A DNA stretch of 64,000 nucleotides from an uncultured Ruminococcus sp. (GCA_910585865.1 CAJUGO010000001.1:62001-126000); one strand, 5' to 3'. Positions 9,393-18,124 are shown, numbered from the stretch's first letter. Numbers and translations: made by a program. Notes: generated from the sequence alone by a model not told the origin.

Positions 9393-9421
9393 TTGCAATT
9401 TTCTTTTGTATATTTTATACT
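9393..9421 (+). promoter_or_regulatory. Sigma-A promoter before recA
   Basis: TTGCAA at 9393-9398 and TATACT at 9416-9421 are 17 bases apart, about 38 bases before the recA start. No GAACnnnnGTTC-type LexA box was seen in the adjoining DNA. Confidence 0.75.
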
Positions 9422-9458
9422 TATTAGTATAGAAACTTAAAATTCGGAGGCATATGAA

Positions 9459-10571
9459 ATGGCAGTAGATAAAACAAAAGCGCTTGAAACCGCGCTGTCT
9501 CAAATTGAAAAACAATTCGGCAAAGGTGCTGTAATGCGTCTTGGCGAAAACAAGCATATGAATATTGAGCACATCTCAACAGGTTCCCTTTCACTTGACA
9601 TCGCACTTGGAATAGGCGGTCTGCCAAAGGGAAGAATTGTTGAAATATACGGACCTGAATCATCAGGTAAAACAACACTTTCACTTCACTGCATTGCAGA
9701 GGGTCAGAAAAACGGCGGCAATGTTGCATTTATAGACGTTGAACATGCACTTGATCCTACATATGCTGCTGCTCTGGGAGTTGACGTTGATTCACTTTTG
9801 GTATCTCAGCCTGATACAGGTGAGGACGCTCTTGAGATTGCCGAAGCTCTTATAAGAAGCGGAGCCATTGATGTTATAGTTATCGACTCCGTTGCCGCCC
9901 TTGTTCCAAAAGCAGAAATCGAGGGTGAAATGGGAGACAGCCACGTAGGCTTGCACGCCCGTCTCATGTCACAGGCATTAAGAAAACTTGCAGGAGCAAT
10001 TTCAAAATCAAACTGTGTTGCAATCTTTATTAATCAGCTGCGTGAAAAAGTCGGCGTTGTATACGGCAACCCTGAAGTTACTACGGGCGGCCGTGCTCTT
10101 AAGTTTTACAGTTCAGTGCGCATTGATATAAGAAAAGTTGAAACTCTTAAGTCTAACGGAGAAATGGTCGGTTCTCACACGAGAGCAAAAGTAGTCAAAA
10201 ATAAAATGGCTCCTCCTTTCCGCGAGGCCGAGTTTGATATTATGTACGGTGAAGGTATTTCCCGTGAAGGAGAATTGCTTGATCTTGCCGTAAAAGCTGA
10301 GGTTGTTCAGAAAGCTGGAGCTTGGTTCAGCTATGACGGAACCCGTTTGGGACAAGGCCGTGATAAAGTTAAGGAACTGCTGAAAACGGATACAGAGCTT
10401 GCTAAAAAGATTGAAGAGAATCTTTGGGCTAATATTGATAAACTCTATGTTCGCAAAAAAGCTCTTCCAAAGATAAAAATTACAGAAGTCCCTGCCGCAA
10501 ATAACAATATCCCAGCACCGGCGTCAAAGGACAAAGGCAGCGCAAAAATTGACGTGCTTGTTGATGACTGA
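9459..10571 (+). CDS. recA: Recombinase RecA
   Basis: 370 residues, highly conserved along its length. Walker A GPESSGKTT lies at 65-73, followed by FIDVEHALDP, VIVIDSVAALVPKAEIEGEMGD and FINQLREKVGVVYGNPEVTTGG (L2 loop region). RecA forms the filament on single-stranded DNA for homologous recombination and co-cleavage of LexA. The ATG has CGGAGG at 9445-9450. The C-terminal tail is longer and less acidic than in E. coli. Its stop overlaps the recX start by one base. Confidence 0.98.
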   Translation: MAVDKTKALETALSQIEKQFGKGAVMRLGENKHMNIEHISTGSLSLDIALGIGGLPKGRIVEIYGPESSGKTTLSLHCIAEGQKNGGNVAFIDVEHALDPTYAAALGVDVDSLLVSQPDTGEDALEIAEALIRSGAIDVIVIDSVAALVPKAEIEGEMGDSHVGLHARLMSQALRKLAGAISKSNCVAIFINQLREKVGVVYGNPEVTTGGRALKFYSSVRIDIRKVETLKSNGEMVGSHTRAKVVKNKMAPPFREAEFDIMYGEGISREGELLDLAVKAEVVQKAGAWFSYDGTRLGQGRDKVKELLKTDTELAKKIEENLWANIDKLYVRKKALPKIKITEVPAANNNIPAPASKDKGSAKIDVLVDD

Positions 10572-11182
10572 TGCTTATTACTGCAATAGAGCCGAGAAGA
10601 AAGGCTATGAGCGCACTATATATTGACGGCGAATTTGTTATGAATCTTGACACGCAGACGCTTATTGAAAACCGTTTTGATGTGGGACGTGAAATTGATG
10701 ATGAGGATTTGCACGAGATTATAAAATTAAGCAATGAACGACGTGCAAAGGAAAAAGCTCTATGGCTTATTTCTTATCGCGATCACTCAAAAAAAGAACT
10801 CAGTGACAAAATCAGGCGCACCTGCGATGATGAATCGGCAAACAAGGCAGTTGAACGCATGGAAGAACTTGGCCTTGTAAATGATGAAAATTATGCCCGT
10901 CGTTATGCACAGCAGTTGTTGTTTTCAAAGCATATGGCTCCAAAAGGAGCCGTACATGCACTTGTGCAAAAAGGAATTGACCGTGAGCTTGCAAATGATA
11001 TAATTGAAGAAATACCTGTAGATATTGATGAAAGTATAAGAACGGTAATTGACAAGAAATACAGAAACATCAATGATGAAAAGATAAAACGGAGAGCCGT
11101 TGCCGCATTACAAAGGCTCGGTTACAGATGGGATGAGATTAAGAACATCCTTGAAGAATACACAGAGGAAGACTACATATGA
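10571..11182 (+). CDS. recX: RecA regulatory protein RecX
   Basis: 203 residues of RecX type: three-helix repeats rich in Leu, Arg and Glu, with ALWLISYRDHSKKEL (repeat 1), VERMEELGLVNDENYARRYAQQLL (repeat 2) and AVAALQRLGYRWDEIKNIL (repeat 3). RecX binds the RecA filament and limits its activity. The ATG shares its A with the last base of the recA stop and the 3' end overlaps rimO by four bases, so recA-recX-rimO should be one transcript. Confidence 0.93.
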   Translation: MLITAIEPRRKAMSALYIDGEFVMNLDTQTLIENRFDVGREIDDEDLHEIIKLSNERRAKEKALWLISYRDHSKKELSDKIRRTCDDESANKAVERMEELGLVNDENYARRYAQQLLFSKHMAPKGAVHALVQKGIDRELANDIIEEIPVDIDESIRTVIDKKYRNINDEKIKRRAVAALQRLGYRWDEIKNILEEYTEEDYI

Positions 11183-12522
11183 ATTATAAAGTAGGTATTG
11201 TATCACTTGGCTGCGCTAAAAACCAGGTTGATGCGGAAATGCTGTTATATACGTTAAAAAAACATGATTTTGTCATAGTTAATGATCCTGCTGATGCCGA
11301 CGCTGTCATTGTAAATACCTGCGGTTTCATAGAATCGGCAAAACAGGAAAGTATTGATGAAATAATAGAGCTTGGAAAGCTTAAACAGGAAGGCACAATC
11401 AAATGTATTATCGTTACCGGCTGTCTTGCTGAAAGATATAAAGATGAAATAAAAAAACAGCTTTATGAGGTTGACTCCGTTGTAGGAATCGGAGCAAACT
11501 CAAATATTGCAGATATTGTACGCGACACACTTGAAGGGAAAACAAGGGAAAGCTTTCCCGACAAGATATGTCTGCCCCTTGAAGGAGGCAGAATTTTATC
11601 CACTCCCCCATACACCGCCTATCTTAAAGTTGCTGAAGGCTGTGACAACTGCTGTTCCTACTGCGCAATTCCTCTGATTCGAGGAAAATTCAGAAGCCGT
11701 CAGCCTGATGATATCATCAGAGAAGCTGAGATGCTTGCAAAGCGCGGTGTTAAAGAACTGAATGTTATCGCTCAGGATACAACCCGTTACGGAGAAGACC
11801 TGTTTGGCAGTCCGTATCTGGCAAAACTGTTAAAACGTATTTGTAAAATTGACGGTTTTAAATGGATAAGAGTTCTTTACTGTTATCCGGACAGAATTAC
11901 TGACGAGCTTATTGACACAATAGCAACTGAAGAGAAAATTGTTAAATATTTAGATATACCTCTTCAACACTGTAACAAAGAAATCCTTAATAATATGAAC
12001 CGCCGCGGAAGCTATGAAAGTCTTACAGCTTTGATTAACAAAATAAGAAGTAAGATACCTGATGTTATTTTCCGTTCAACATTTATCACAGGCTTTCCCG
12101 GTGAGACTGAGGAACAATTTGAAGAACTCGCAAAATTTGCCGCTGAAGTAAAATTTCAAAGACTCGGATGTTTTCCTTACTCGGCTGAAGAGGATACTGA
12201 AGCAGCGTTGATGCCTGAGCAAATTGATGATGAAATCAAACAAAAAAGAGCTGACATCATAATGAATCATCAGCAAAGTGTAATGGCTGCATTTTGCGAA
12301 AGCTTAATCGGTAAGGAGATTGAGGTACTCGTAGAAGGCTATGACAAACTTGCAGAATGCTTTTTCGGCAGGAGTTATGCAGATTCTCCTGAAGTTGACG
12401 GATGTGTATTCTTTACATGCGGTGAAAAAAAGCCGAAAGCAGGCGATTTTGTGAGTGTAACCATCACAGATTATATGGGTTGTGATCCTATAGGCGAATA
12501 TAACCGCACAATTGTTTGTTAA
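11179..12522 (+). CDS. rimO: Ribosomal protein S12 methylthiotransferase RimO
   Basis: 447 residues. The N-terminal MTTase domain (VSLGCAKNQVDAEML, VNTCGFIESAKQESID, TGCLAERY) holds the cysteines of the auxiliary cluster; the radical SAM motif C155-x3-C159-x2-C162 is in GCDNCCSYCAIPLIRG; a C-terminal TRAM domain follows. RimO beta-methylthiolates the conserved Asp of ribosomal protein S12. The SLGCAKNQVD start and RVLYCYPDRI favour RimO over the tRNA enzyme MiaB. Overlaps recX by ATGA. Confidence 0.94.
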   Translation: MNYKVGIVSLGCAKNQVDAEMLLYTLKKHDFVIVNDPADADAVIVNTCGFIESAKQESIDEIIELGKLKQEGTIKCIIVTGCLAERYKDEIKKQLYEVDSVVGIGANSNIADIVRDTLEGKTRESFPDKICLPLEGGRILSTPPYTAYLKVAEGCDNCCSYCAIPLIRGKFRSRQPDDIIREAEMLAKRGVKELNVIAQDTTRYGEDLFGSPYLAKLLKRICKIDGFKWIRVLYCYPDRITDELIDTIATEEKIVKYLDIPLQHCNKEILNNMNRRGSYESLTALINKIRSKIPDVIFRSTFITGFPGETEEQFEELAKFAAEVKFQRLGCFPYSAEEDTEAALMPEQIDDEIKQKRADIIMNHQQSVMAAFCESLIGKEIEVLVEGYDKLAECFFGRSYADSPEVDGCVFFTCGEKKPKAGDFVSVTITDYMGCDPIGEYNRTIVC

Positions 12523-12549
12523 TAATTTTATATATTGGAAGGCAACAAA

Positions 12550-13140
12550 ATGAATTTACCTAATAAACTGACAATAGGGCGAATATTACTCGTTCCCTTT
12601 TTTGTGACCTCTATACTCATTGATTTTCCTCTGAATAATCTGGCAGCGCTTTTAATATTTATAGCTGCGTCAATCACCGATATGCTTGACGGAAAAATTG
12701 CACGTAAACGCGGTCTTGTAACAAACTTTGGCAAATTTGCTGATCCTTTGGCAGATAAAATTCTTGTACTTTCTGCATTTCTTTGCTTTGTTCAAAATGG
12801 TTGGTGTGGCAGCATTGCAGTTATTTTTGTGCTTCTACGTGAATTTACCGTTACATCGATAAGACTTTCAGCCGCTTCAAACGGAAAGGTGGTTGCCGCA
12901 AATATTTGGGGGAAACTTAAAACTGTTTCTCAAATGATAGCAATTATAGCAATTCTTACTATGCAAATTATTCTTGAGTTACCGGAATTAGGGGTTTTAT
13001 TTAATAAAGCTATATATCTTAACTTGAAAAATATATTTTTAGTTACAGGTGAAATCCTGATTTGGATTTCTACAGTTTTTACAATTATTTCGGGCATAAT
13101 CTATGTAATACAGAATAAGCAATTTATATCTGAAACATAG
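12550..13140 (+). CDS. pgsA: CDP-diacylglycerol-glycerol-3-phosphate 3-phosphatidyltransferase
   Basis: About 196 residues with four or so membrane segments. The CDP-alcohol phosphatidyltransferase motif D-G-x2-A-R-x8-G-x3-D-x3-D is complete in DMLDGKIARKRGLVTNFGKF followed by ADPLADK. N-terminal LPNKLTIGRILLVPFF is typical of PgsA. The enzyme makes phosphatidylglycerol phosphate from CDP-diacylglycerol and glycerol-3-phosphate in the membrane. ATG 12550 follows GGAAGG at 12537-12542; the in-frame TTG at 12535 lacks such a site. Gap to rimO is 27 bases, so it likely joins the recA transcript. Confidence 0.93.
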   Translation: MNLPNKLTIGRILLVPFFVTSILIDFPLNNLAALLIFIAASITDMLDGKIARKRGLVTNFGKFADPLADKILVLSAFLCFVQNGWCGSIAVIFVLLREFTVTSIRLSAASNGKVVAANIWGKLKTVSQMIAIIAILTMQIILELPELGVLFNKAIYLNLKNIFLVTGEILIWISTVFTIISGIIYVIQNKQFISET

Positions 13141-13148
13141 ATTATGAC

Positions 13149-13180
13149 TAGGGCATATATATAAGTATCTAATAGCCCTA
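13149..13180 (+). other. Hairpin between pgsA and cysE
   Basis: TAGGGC at 13149-13154 pairs with GCCCTA at 13175-13180, extended inside by TAT/ATA with one bulged base. There is no good T-run, so it is not a clear terminator. It ends about ten bases before the cysE ribosome binding site. Confidence 0.4.
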
Positions 13181-13203
13181 ATCCGAATTTTGGAAGTGAT
13201 ATT

Positions 13204-13845
13204 TTGTTTGATACTTTAAAATCGGATATTAATGCCGTTCTTGAGCGTGACCCTGCTGCACGAAACAAATTTGAAGTTTTTTTTCTTTACTCCGGATTTA
13301 AGGCAGTGCGCTCTCATAGAAAAGCAAACTGGTTTTTCAGACACAATTTTAAATTTATAGCACGCTGGATTTCACAGCGATGCAGGCACAAAACCGGTGT
13401 GGAAATTCACCCCGGCGCAGTAATCGGCAAAGGCTTGTTTATTGACCACGGTATGGGAGTTGTCATTGGTGAAACTACCATTATCGGAGATAACTGTACC
13501 ATTTATCAAAATGTAACACTTGGCGGCACCGGAAAGGATACTGGAAAGCGTCATCCGACGCTGGGCAACAATGTTCTGGTCGGCTCGGGTGCAAAAGTAT
13601 TGGGACCATTTACTGTAGGCGACAATGCACGTATTGCAGCAGGTGCCGTTGTACTCAGCGAAGTCCCTCCTAATGCTACAGCTGTCGGCGTACCTGCCAG
13701 AGTAGTAAAAATTAACGGAATACGCAGTGAAACTCTTGACCAGATTCATGTTTCAGACCCTGTGGCGCTTGCTTTATGTAATTTTGAGCACAAAATTGAT
13801 GTTGTGCAAAAAGAGGTTGAAAAACTTAAGAAATCAGAAAAATAA
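13204..13845 (+). CDS. cysE: Serine O-acetyltransferase
   Basis: 213 residues. The helical N-terminal region is followed by left-handed beta-helix hexapeptide repeats with GVEIHPGAVIGKGLFIDHGMGVVIGET (contains the catalytic His-Asp region), QNVTLGGTGKD and HPTLGNNVLVGSGAKVLG, characteristic of CysE. It acetylates serine with acetyl-CoA, the first step to cysteine. The start is TTG at 13204 preceded by GGAAGTGA. cysS, which uses the end product, follows after a structured 150-base leader. Shorter than E. coli CysE, which is normal for Firmicutes. Confidence 0.94.
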   Translation: MFDTLKSDINAVLERDPAARNKFEVFFLYSGFKAVRSHRKANWFFRHNFKFIARWISQRCRHKTGVEIHPGAVIGKGLFIDHGMGVVIGETTIIGDNCTIYQNVTLGGTGKDTGKRHPTLGNNVLVGSGAKVLGPFTVGDNARIAAGAVVLSEVPPNATAVGVPARVVKINGIRSETLDQIHVSDPVALALCNFEHKIDVVQKEVEKLKKSEK

Positions 13846-13916
13846 GCAGTTTTATGTGATTTTTTTACTAAACGAATTTATATTGTAATCTCAGTTTTAA
13901 GACGGCATGATTTTCG

Positions 13917-13957
13917 TTTACGGCTTATCTGCCCACGATAGGTCGGTAAAATTTTTT
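13917..13957 (+). terminator. Intrinsic terminator in the cysE-cysS gap (candidate attenuator)
   Basis: The arm at 13917-13929 pairs with 13937-13950 through 13 pairs, two of them G-U and with G13945 bulged, around the loop TGCCCAC. TTTTTT follows at 13952-13957. It could simply end cysE transcripts, but I see no promoter between it and cysS, so cysS appears to depend on read-through. Confidence 0.75.
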
Positions 13958-13976
13958 ATTCCTATTTGTGGGCGGA
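13928..13976 (+). promoter_or_regulatory. Alternative hairpin (putative antiterminator) before cysS
   Basis: 13928-13942 can pair with 13961-13976 to give about 15 base pairs, including TCTGCCCAC with GTGGGCGGA and ATAGG with CCTAT. It uses the same bases as the right half of the terminator at 13917-13957, so the two structures exclude each other. No T-box consensus is present. Confidence 0.6.
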
Positions 13977-13994
13977 AAGGCTTTGGAAATTAAA

Positions 13995-15401
13995 ATGATA
14001 TTATATAATTCTCTCGGACAGACAAAGCAGGAATTTATTCCTTACTTTAAAGGAAAAGTAAATATGTATACCTGCGGACCTACTGTTTACCACTATGCAC
14101 ACATAGGCAACCTGAGAACTTATATTATGGAAGACGTTCTTGAAAAATATCTTCGTTTTGCAGGTTACAACGTCAATCGGGTTATGAATATTACCGATGT
14201 CGGACATCTCTCAAGCGATGCTGACACTGGCGAAGATAAAATGCTGTCCGGCGCAAAGCGCGAGCATAAGACGGTTATGGAAATTGCCAAGTTTTACACG
14301 GATGCTTTTTTTGCTGACTGTGAAAAACTGAATATTAAACGTCCTGATGTTGTAGAACCTGCAACAAACTGCATTGACGAATTTATTAATATGATTACCG
14401 TACTGTTGCAAAAGGGCTACGCCTATACCGCAGGCGGAAATGTATATTTTGACACCTCAAAGCTTGACACTTACTATGTTTTCGGAAATATGAATGAAGA
14501 AGACCTTGCTGTGGGAGTACGCGACAGTGTTGAAGAAGATGAGAACAAACGCAATAAAGCTGACTTTGTATTATGGTTTACCAAGTCAAAGTTTGATTCT
14601 CAGGAGCTTAAATGGGACAGTCCGTGGGGCGTAGGATATCCCGGCTGGCACATTGAATGCTCATGTATAAGCACCAAACACAATGGTGAATATCTTGACA
14701 TTCACTGCGGCGGCATAGATAATGCCTTTCCGCATCACACTAATGAAATTGCACAGAGCGAGGCTTATCTTGGTCATAAGTGGTGCAACTACTGGTTTCA
14801 TGTGCTCCATTTGAATGATGCAAGAGGCAAAATGAGCAAATCAAAAGGTGATTTTCTGACTGTTTCACTGCTTGAAAGCAAAGGTTATGACCCGCTGGTT
14901 TATAGAATGTTCTGTCTCCAGAGCCATTATCGTAAACCTCTGACCTTTTCATACGACAGTCTTGACAACACAGCAAAGGCTTATGATAAGCTGATAAAGA
15001 AAATCTCTGCTCTTTCAAAAGACGGCACACCTGACACAGCGAAGGCTGAACAGTATATCTATTCTTTTAAGGAAGCCCTTGACAATGATTTAAATACTTC
15101 ACTCGGGTTAACCTGTGTTTATGATGTTTTAAAATCTGATCTTGATGATGTAACAAAGATTTACCTTATAGATGAATTTGATAAAGTATTGTCACTTAAT
15201 CTTACGAAAAATGAAATTAAAAGCAACAATTCAGATAATAACGAAATAAACGCCGAAGTTGAAAATCTTATTGCACAGCGCACTAAAGCCCGCGCCGAAA
15301 AAGATTGGGCAACAGCCGATGCTATACGAGATAAATTAAAAGAAATGAATGTCGTTCTCGTCGATACAAAGGATGGTATTCAATGGCATTTTGAAAATTA
15401 A
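13995..15401 (+). CDS. cysS: Cysteinyl-tRNA synthetase
   Basis: About 468 residues. Class I synthetase motifs are present: the HIGH equivalent in VYHYAHIGNLRTYIMED, zinc ligands including CGPTVY and HIECSCIS, the HCGG-DNAFPHHTNEIAQSEA region and the KMSKS loop in GKMSKSKGDF. The family usually begins with a short strand like MILYNSLGQTKQEF, which supports ATG 13995; in-frame TTG 13983 and GTG 13968 are alternatives. It charges tRNA-Cys. Its leader contains the two exclusive hairpins described separately, and cysE lies upstream, so cysteine-linked control is plausible. Confidence 0.95.
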   Translation: MILYNSLGQTKQEFIPYFKGKVNMYTCGPTVYHYAHIGNLRTYIMEDVLEKYLRFAGYNVNRVMNITDVGHLSSDADTGEDKMLSGAKREHKTVMEIAKFYTDAFFADCEKLNIKRPDVVEPATNCIDEFINMITVLLQKGYAYTAGGNVYFDTSKLDTYYVFGNMNEEDLAVGVRDSVEEDENKRNKADFVLWFTKSKFDSQELKWDSPWGVGYPGWHIECSCISTKHNGEYLDIHCGGIDNAFPHHTNEIAQSEAYLGHKWCNYWFHVLHLNDARGKMSKSKGDFLTVSLLESKGYDPLVYRMFCLQSHYRKPLTFSYDSLDNTAKAYDKLIKKISALSKDGTPDTAKAEQYIYSFKEALDNDLNTSLGLTCVYDVLKSDLDDVTKIYLIDEFDKVLSLNLTKNEIKSNNSDNNEINAEVENLIAQRTKARAEKDWATADAIRDKLKEMNVVLVDTKDGIQWHFEN

Positions 15402-15432
15402 TTTTTCATACAGTATTTTTATCATTATATAT

Positions 15433-15469
15433 AAATCCCTTTCATATAATCGTTATATGGAGGGGATTT
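15433..15469 (+). promoter_or_regulatory. 17-bp hairpin covering the ribosome binding site of the PdaB-like gene
   Basis: AAATCCCTTTCATATAA at 15433-15449 pairs with TTATATGGAGGGGATTT at 15453-15469 around a 3-base loop, with only two non-Watson-Crick positions. The 3' arm contains the GGAGGGG ribosome binding site and ends one base before the ATG. CATATAAT within the 5' arm resembles a sporulation-sigma -10 element. Confidence 0.65.
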
Positions 15470-15470
15470 T

Positions 15471-16253
15471 ATGCGTCTATTCATTATTACAAAACGCAAT
15501 CTTGTTTCAATAGGATTTTGTCTAATTATAGGAATACTGGCAGGTACAATTGCAATAACTTCTACAGTTAAAGCTGTCCAAACCGCAACGGCTCAGCGTG
15601 AAATTCCCATTTACTGCGTTGATACAGACAAAAAACAGGTAGCTTTATCTTTTGATGCAGCATGGGGCAATGAACAAACAGAAAACCTGCTCAATACTCT
15701 TGACAAATACAAAGTCAAGACAACGTTTTTCCTTGTCGGCGATTGGGTAAAAAACTTTCCTGACAGTGTAAAAGAAATTGCCAAACGAGGGCATGACATT
15801 GGCAACCACAGCGATACTCATCCTCATATGACACAGATGTCATCAAGCGATATGGTAAGCCAGATTCAGTCCTGCAATGACAAAGTTAAGGAGTTGACAG
15901 GAAAAGCTCCTACACTTTTCCGTGCGCCATATGGTGACTATAATAATGATGTAGTAAAGTCAGTAAACGGATGTAATATGTATTGTGTCCAGTGGGACGT
16001 AGATTCGTTAGACTGGAAAGACCCGTCGGCAGAACAGATAACCAAAAACATAACAGGCAAAATAAAAAACGGAAGCATAATACTTATGCACAATGGTGCA
16101 AAAAATACTCCTGAAGCACTCCCTATGGTAATTGAAGCTATTAAGTCGGAAGGATATGAAATAGTACCAATATCCCAAATTCTGCTAAAAGGCGAGTATT
16201 ACACGGATGTGCAGGGTAAAATGTGTGCAAAAGGCGCTGAAACCACTCAATAA
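15471..16253 (+). CDS. Polysaccharide deacetylase, PdaB-like
   Basis: 260 residues: an N-terminal membrane anchor or uncleaved signal (11-33) and a NodB-homology domain. VALSFDAAWGNEQT replaces the usual TFDDG motif 1, as in PdaB-type sporulation deacetylases; GHDIGNHSDTHPHMTQ gives the metal-binding His pair; FRAPYGDYN and WDVDSLDWKDP follow, and ILMHNG is the last motif. It probably removes acetyl groups from peptidoglycan outside the membrane. Its ribosome binding site is inside a stable hairpin. Transcribed after cysS, then a terminator at 16339. Confidence 0.88.
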   Translation: MRLFIITKRNLVSIGFCLIIGILAGTIAITSTVKAVQTATAQREIPIYCVDTDKKQVALSFDAAWGNEQTENLLNTLDKYKVKTTFFLVGDWVKNFPDSVKEIAKRGHDIGNHSDTHPHMTQMSSSDMVSQIQSCNDKVKELTGKAPTLFRAPYGDYNNDVVKSVNGCNMYCVQWDVDSLDWKDPSAEQITKNITGKIKNGSIILMHNGAKNTPEALPMVIEAIKSEGYEIVPISQILLKGEYYTDVQGKMCAKGAETTQ

Positions 16254-16338
16254 AAAGATATTTTAAAATATACTTATCATAATCATTAAAAGGACGCAAG
16301 CTTTTATGCGGTAAGTTTGTTGATGCCTTGCATAAAAT

Positions 16339-16376
16339 AACGGACTGACAAAATTGTCAGTCCGTTGAATTTTTTA
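16339..16376 (+). terminator. Bidirectional intrinsic terminator
   Basis: AACGGACTGACA at 16339-16350 pairs perfectly with TGTCAGTCCGTT at 16355-16366, followed by a T-run on the plus strand. It separates the convergent deacetylase and L,D-transpeptidase genes. A second inverted repeat, TTTTATGC (16302-16309) with GCATAAAA (16330-16337), lies just before it. Confidence 0.85.
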
Positions 16377-16434
16377 TCCTCAACAACAGATAAATAACTG
16401 TCATTTCAAAATCAGCTGAGTTTTTGAATTTAGG

Positions 16435-17964
16435 TTAATAAACAACAACGTAATTTCCTATACGAGCCTTCTGATAAATCTTCTTCACAGCACTGTAAGG
16501 AGTATTTACACAGCCGTGCGAACCGTTGCCTTTATATGTATTTCCGCCGTACTCTTTAGAAGAACGCCATGTTGAATCATGGATTCCTACCCCCGAAGAT
16601 GTAAAACCAAGCCAATAAGTAACTTTTGTCCTGTAATCTTCACCTACAAGCGTTGCAGGAGACTGACGCTGAAAAATCTTAAACGTGCCCTTGGGGGTGT
16701 TGTGATATCCGTCATTATTGCCTGTTACAACATCAGTGTGACAATAAAGATCACCGTTGATATAGAACCACATATGCTGCTGCTTAAGGCTTATCTCAAT
16801 GTATGTATTCCCAACACTTTTCCCATAAGCCTTGTTTGTTACTGTCTTTGATTTTGTCGAATATGTTCCGACAACTTTTGTTTTGCTGGCGCCATTAAGC
16901 TTATACGGCTGAACACGGAAATAGTAAGTCTTATTATTTGACAGACGAACTGTGTTAAAATAATCCTTTGTTGTTGAACCAAGCTTTTTAAAACTGCCGT
17001 TTTTTGAGGTAGCATAGTAAATATCATAACCCGTAGCATACTTATTCTTGCTCCAGCTAAGGCTTACTCGGGAAACCTGAGATGTCATAGAATAGTTTAT
17101 TGCATTAAGACCGGATATAAATTTAATCTCACCGTTTGATGAGTTATAAACATCCTTTGTGTAAAGCTTGCGGTATGCCTTTATTCTATAATAATATGCT
17201 CTGCCGCTTTCAACATTTTTGTCTGCAAAGGACGTTGTATTATTATTTGTAATATTTTTGTACTGTACATATTTACCGTTGGTGCTTCCGCTTGCCCTGT
17301 AAATTATGTAACCTGTAGCTTTAGCATTTTTTGCCCAGCTGAATTCAAGTACATTAGAAGAACGCTTCAGCGAAGGCTTTGGAGCTGCAGGCTGAGTAGC
17401 TGTCTTTTTTAAAGTTGCACTGCCTTCATACTTCTTGCCGTTTTTTTCTATATAAGCAGCAATTTTAAAGAAATATGAAGTTGTATGATCAAGGTTTTTA
17501 ATGGTACATTTATTCGATTTTATATATGAAAGCTTTGTATACTTTGAAGTTTTATCGGCATTGCAGTAATATATAACATATCCTGTTGCCCCTTTAGTTT
17601 TATTCCATTCAAGCGTTATCTTATCCGCTTGCGCACTTGTCTTTATAATGTTAGTGACCTTGCCGGGTTTTGGGGCAGGTTCACCAGTAGTTGGCTGCAT
17701 CGTTGTCGGCTCAGCAGTTATAGGCTGAATCGTTGTGGGCTGAACAGTCCCTGGGACAGTTGTTTCGGATGGTTCGGCTGCGGCAGCCGTATTTTCCTCA
17801 ACATAATTTTCAGTTACTGCAACTGTACTGTCAGTACCCTGCGCCACAGTTTGTGAATCATCGGTATGAGCAGCAAATGCACTTGCATCCGTACTGAGCA
17901 TTATACAAAACAACATTGACGCCGTAAGTACAATTGATACAATTCTTTTTAATTTTTCTTTCAT
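16435..17964 (-). CDS. Secreted L,D-transpeptidase (YkuD) with fibronectin III-like repeats
   Basis: 509 residues. Signal peptide 1-31 (SIVLTASMLFCIMLS); a Thr/Pro linker around 70-100 with repeats of the type PTTIQP and EPTTMQPTTGEP; three fibronectin type III-like modules (about 104-380) marked by repeated YATGYDIYYA-, GYVIYYC- and GYIIYRA-type strands; and a C-terminal YkuD domain with VGIHDSTW and the catalytic SHGCVNTP, Cys485. Such enzymes form 3-3 crosslinks in peptidoglycan or attach proteins to it. It sits outside the membrane and has its own untranslated region with GGAG before the ATG. Confidence 0.92.
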   Translation of the reverse strand: MKEKLKRIVSIVLTASMLFCIMLSTDASAFAAHTDDSQTVAQGTDSTVAVTENYVEENTAAAAEPSETTVPGTVQPTTIQPITAEPTTMQPTTGEPAPKPGKVTNIIKTSAQADKITLEWNKTKGATGYVIYYCNADKTSKYTKLSYIKSNKCTIKNLDHTTSYFFKIAAYIEKNGKKYEGSATLKKTATQPAAPKPSLKRSSNVLEFSWAKNAKATGYIIYRASGSTNGKYVQYKNITNNNTTSFADKNVESGRAYYYRIKAYRKLYTKDVYNSSNGEIKFISGLNAINYSMTSQVSRVSLSWSKNKYATGYDIYYATSKNGSFKKLGSTTKDYFNTVRLSNNKTYYFRVQPYKLNGASKTKVVGTYSTKSKTVTNKAYGKSVGNTYIEISLKQQHMWFYINGDLYCHTDVVTGNNDGYHNTPKGTFKIFQRQSPATLVGEDYRTKVTYWLGFTSSGVGIHDSTWRSSKEYGGNTYKGNGSHGCVNTPYSAVKKIYQKARIGNYVVVY

Positions 17965-18080
17965 AATATACTCCTTCTTTTATTATTTAGTAAACTAAAA
18001 CTTTACTGTCTAATTTATACAAACCCTAGTAAAGATAATTTATGTAAACATTATTATATACTACTGCATAAAAAAAAGAA

Positions 18081-18122
18081 AGAGTATTTTGGAAAAACCT
18101 TAAAATTTTTCTAAAATACTCT
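18081..18122 (-). terminator. Intrinsic terminator of the small unknown gene
   Basis: AGAGTATTTTGGAAAAA at 18081-18097 pairs with 18106-18122 with one G-U pair. Read on the minus strand it is followed by TTTCTTTTTTTT, and it begins three bases past the stop of the gene at 18125-18442. Confidence 0.85.
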
Positions 18123-18124
18123 CT

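Noticed and set aside
9361..9458. LexA/SOS box before recA
   Set aside because: No GAACnnnnGTTC or close Bacillus-type variant is present around the promoter; only a single TTGTTCG half-site-like word occurs.
13149..13180. Third copy of the MITE-like element
   Set aside because: AGGGC/GCCCT ends are short and the TATCTGAAA part is missing, so the likeness is probably chance; kept only as a hairpin.
13846..13994. T-box riboswitch before cysS
   Set aside because: Neither the TGGNACCGCG antiterminator sequence nor a recognisable stem I specifier region was found; only the two exclusive hairpins are supported.
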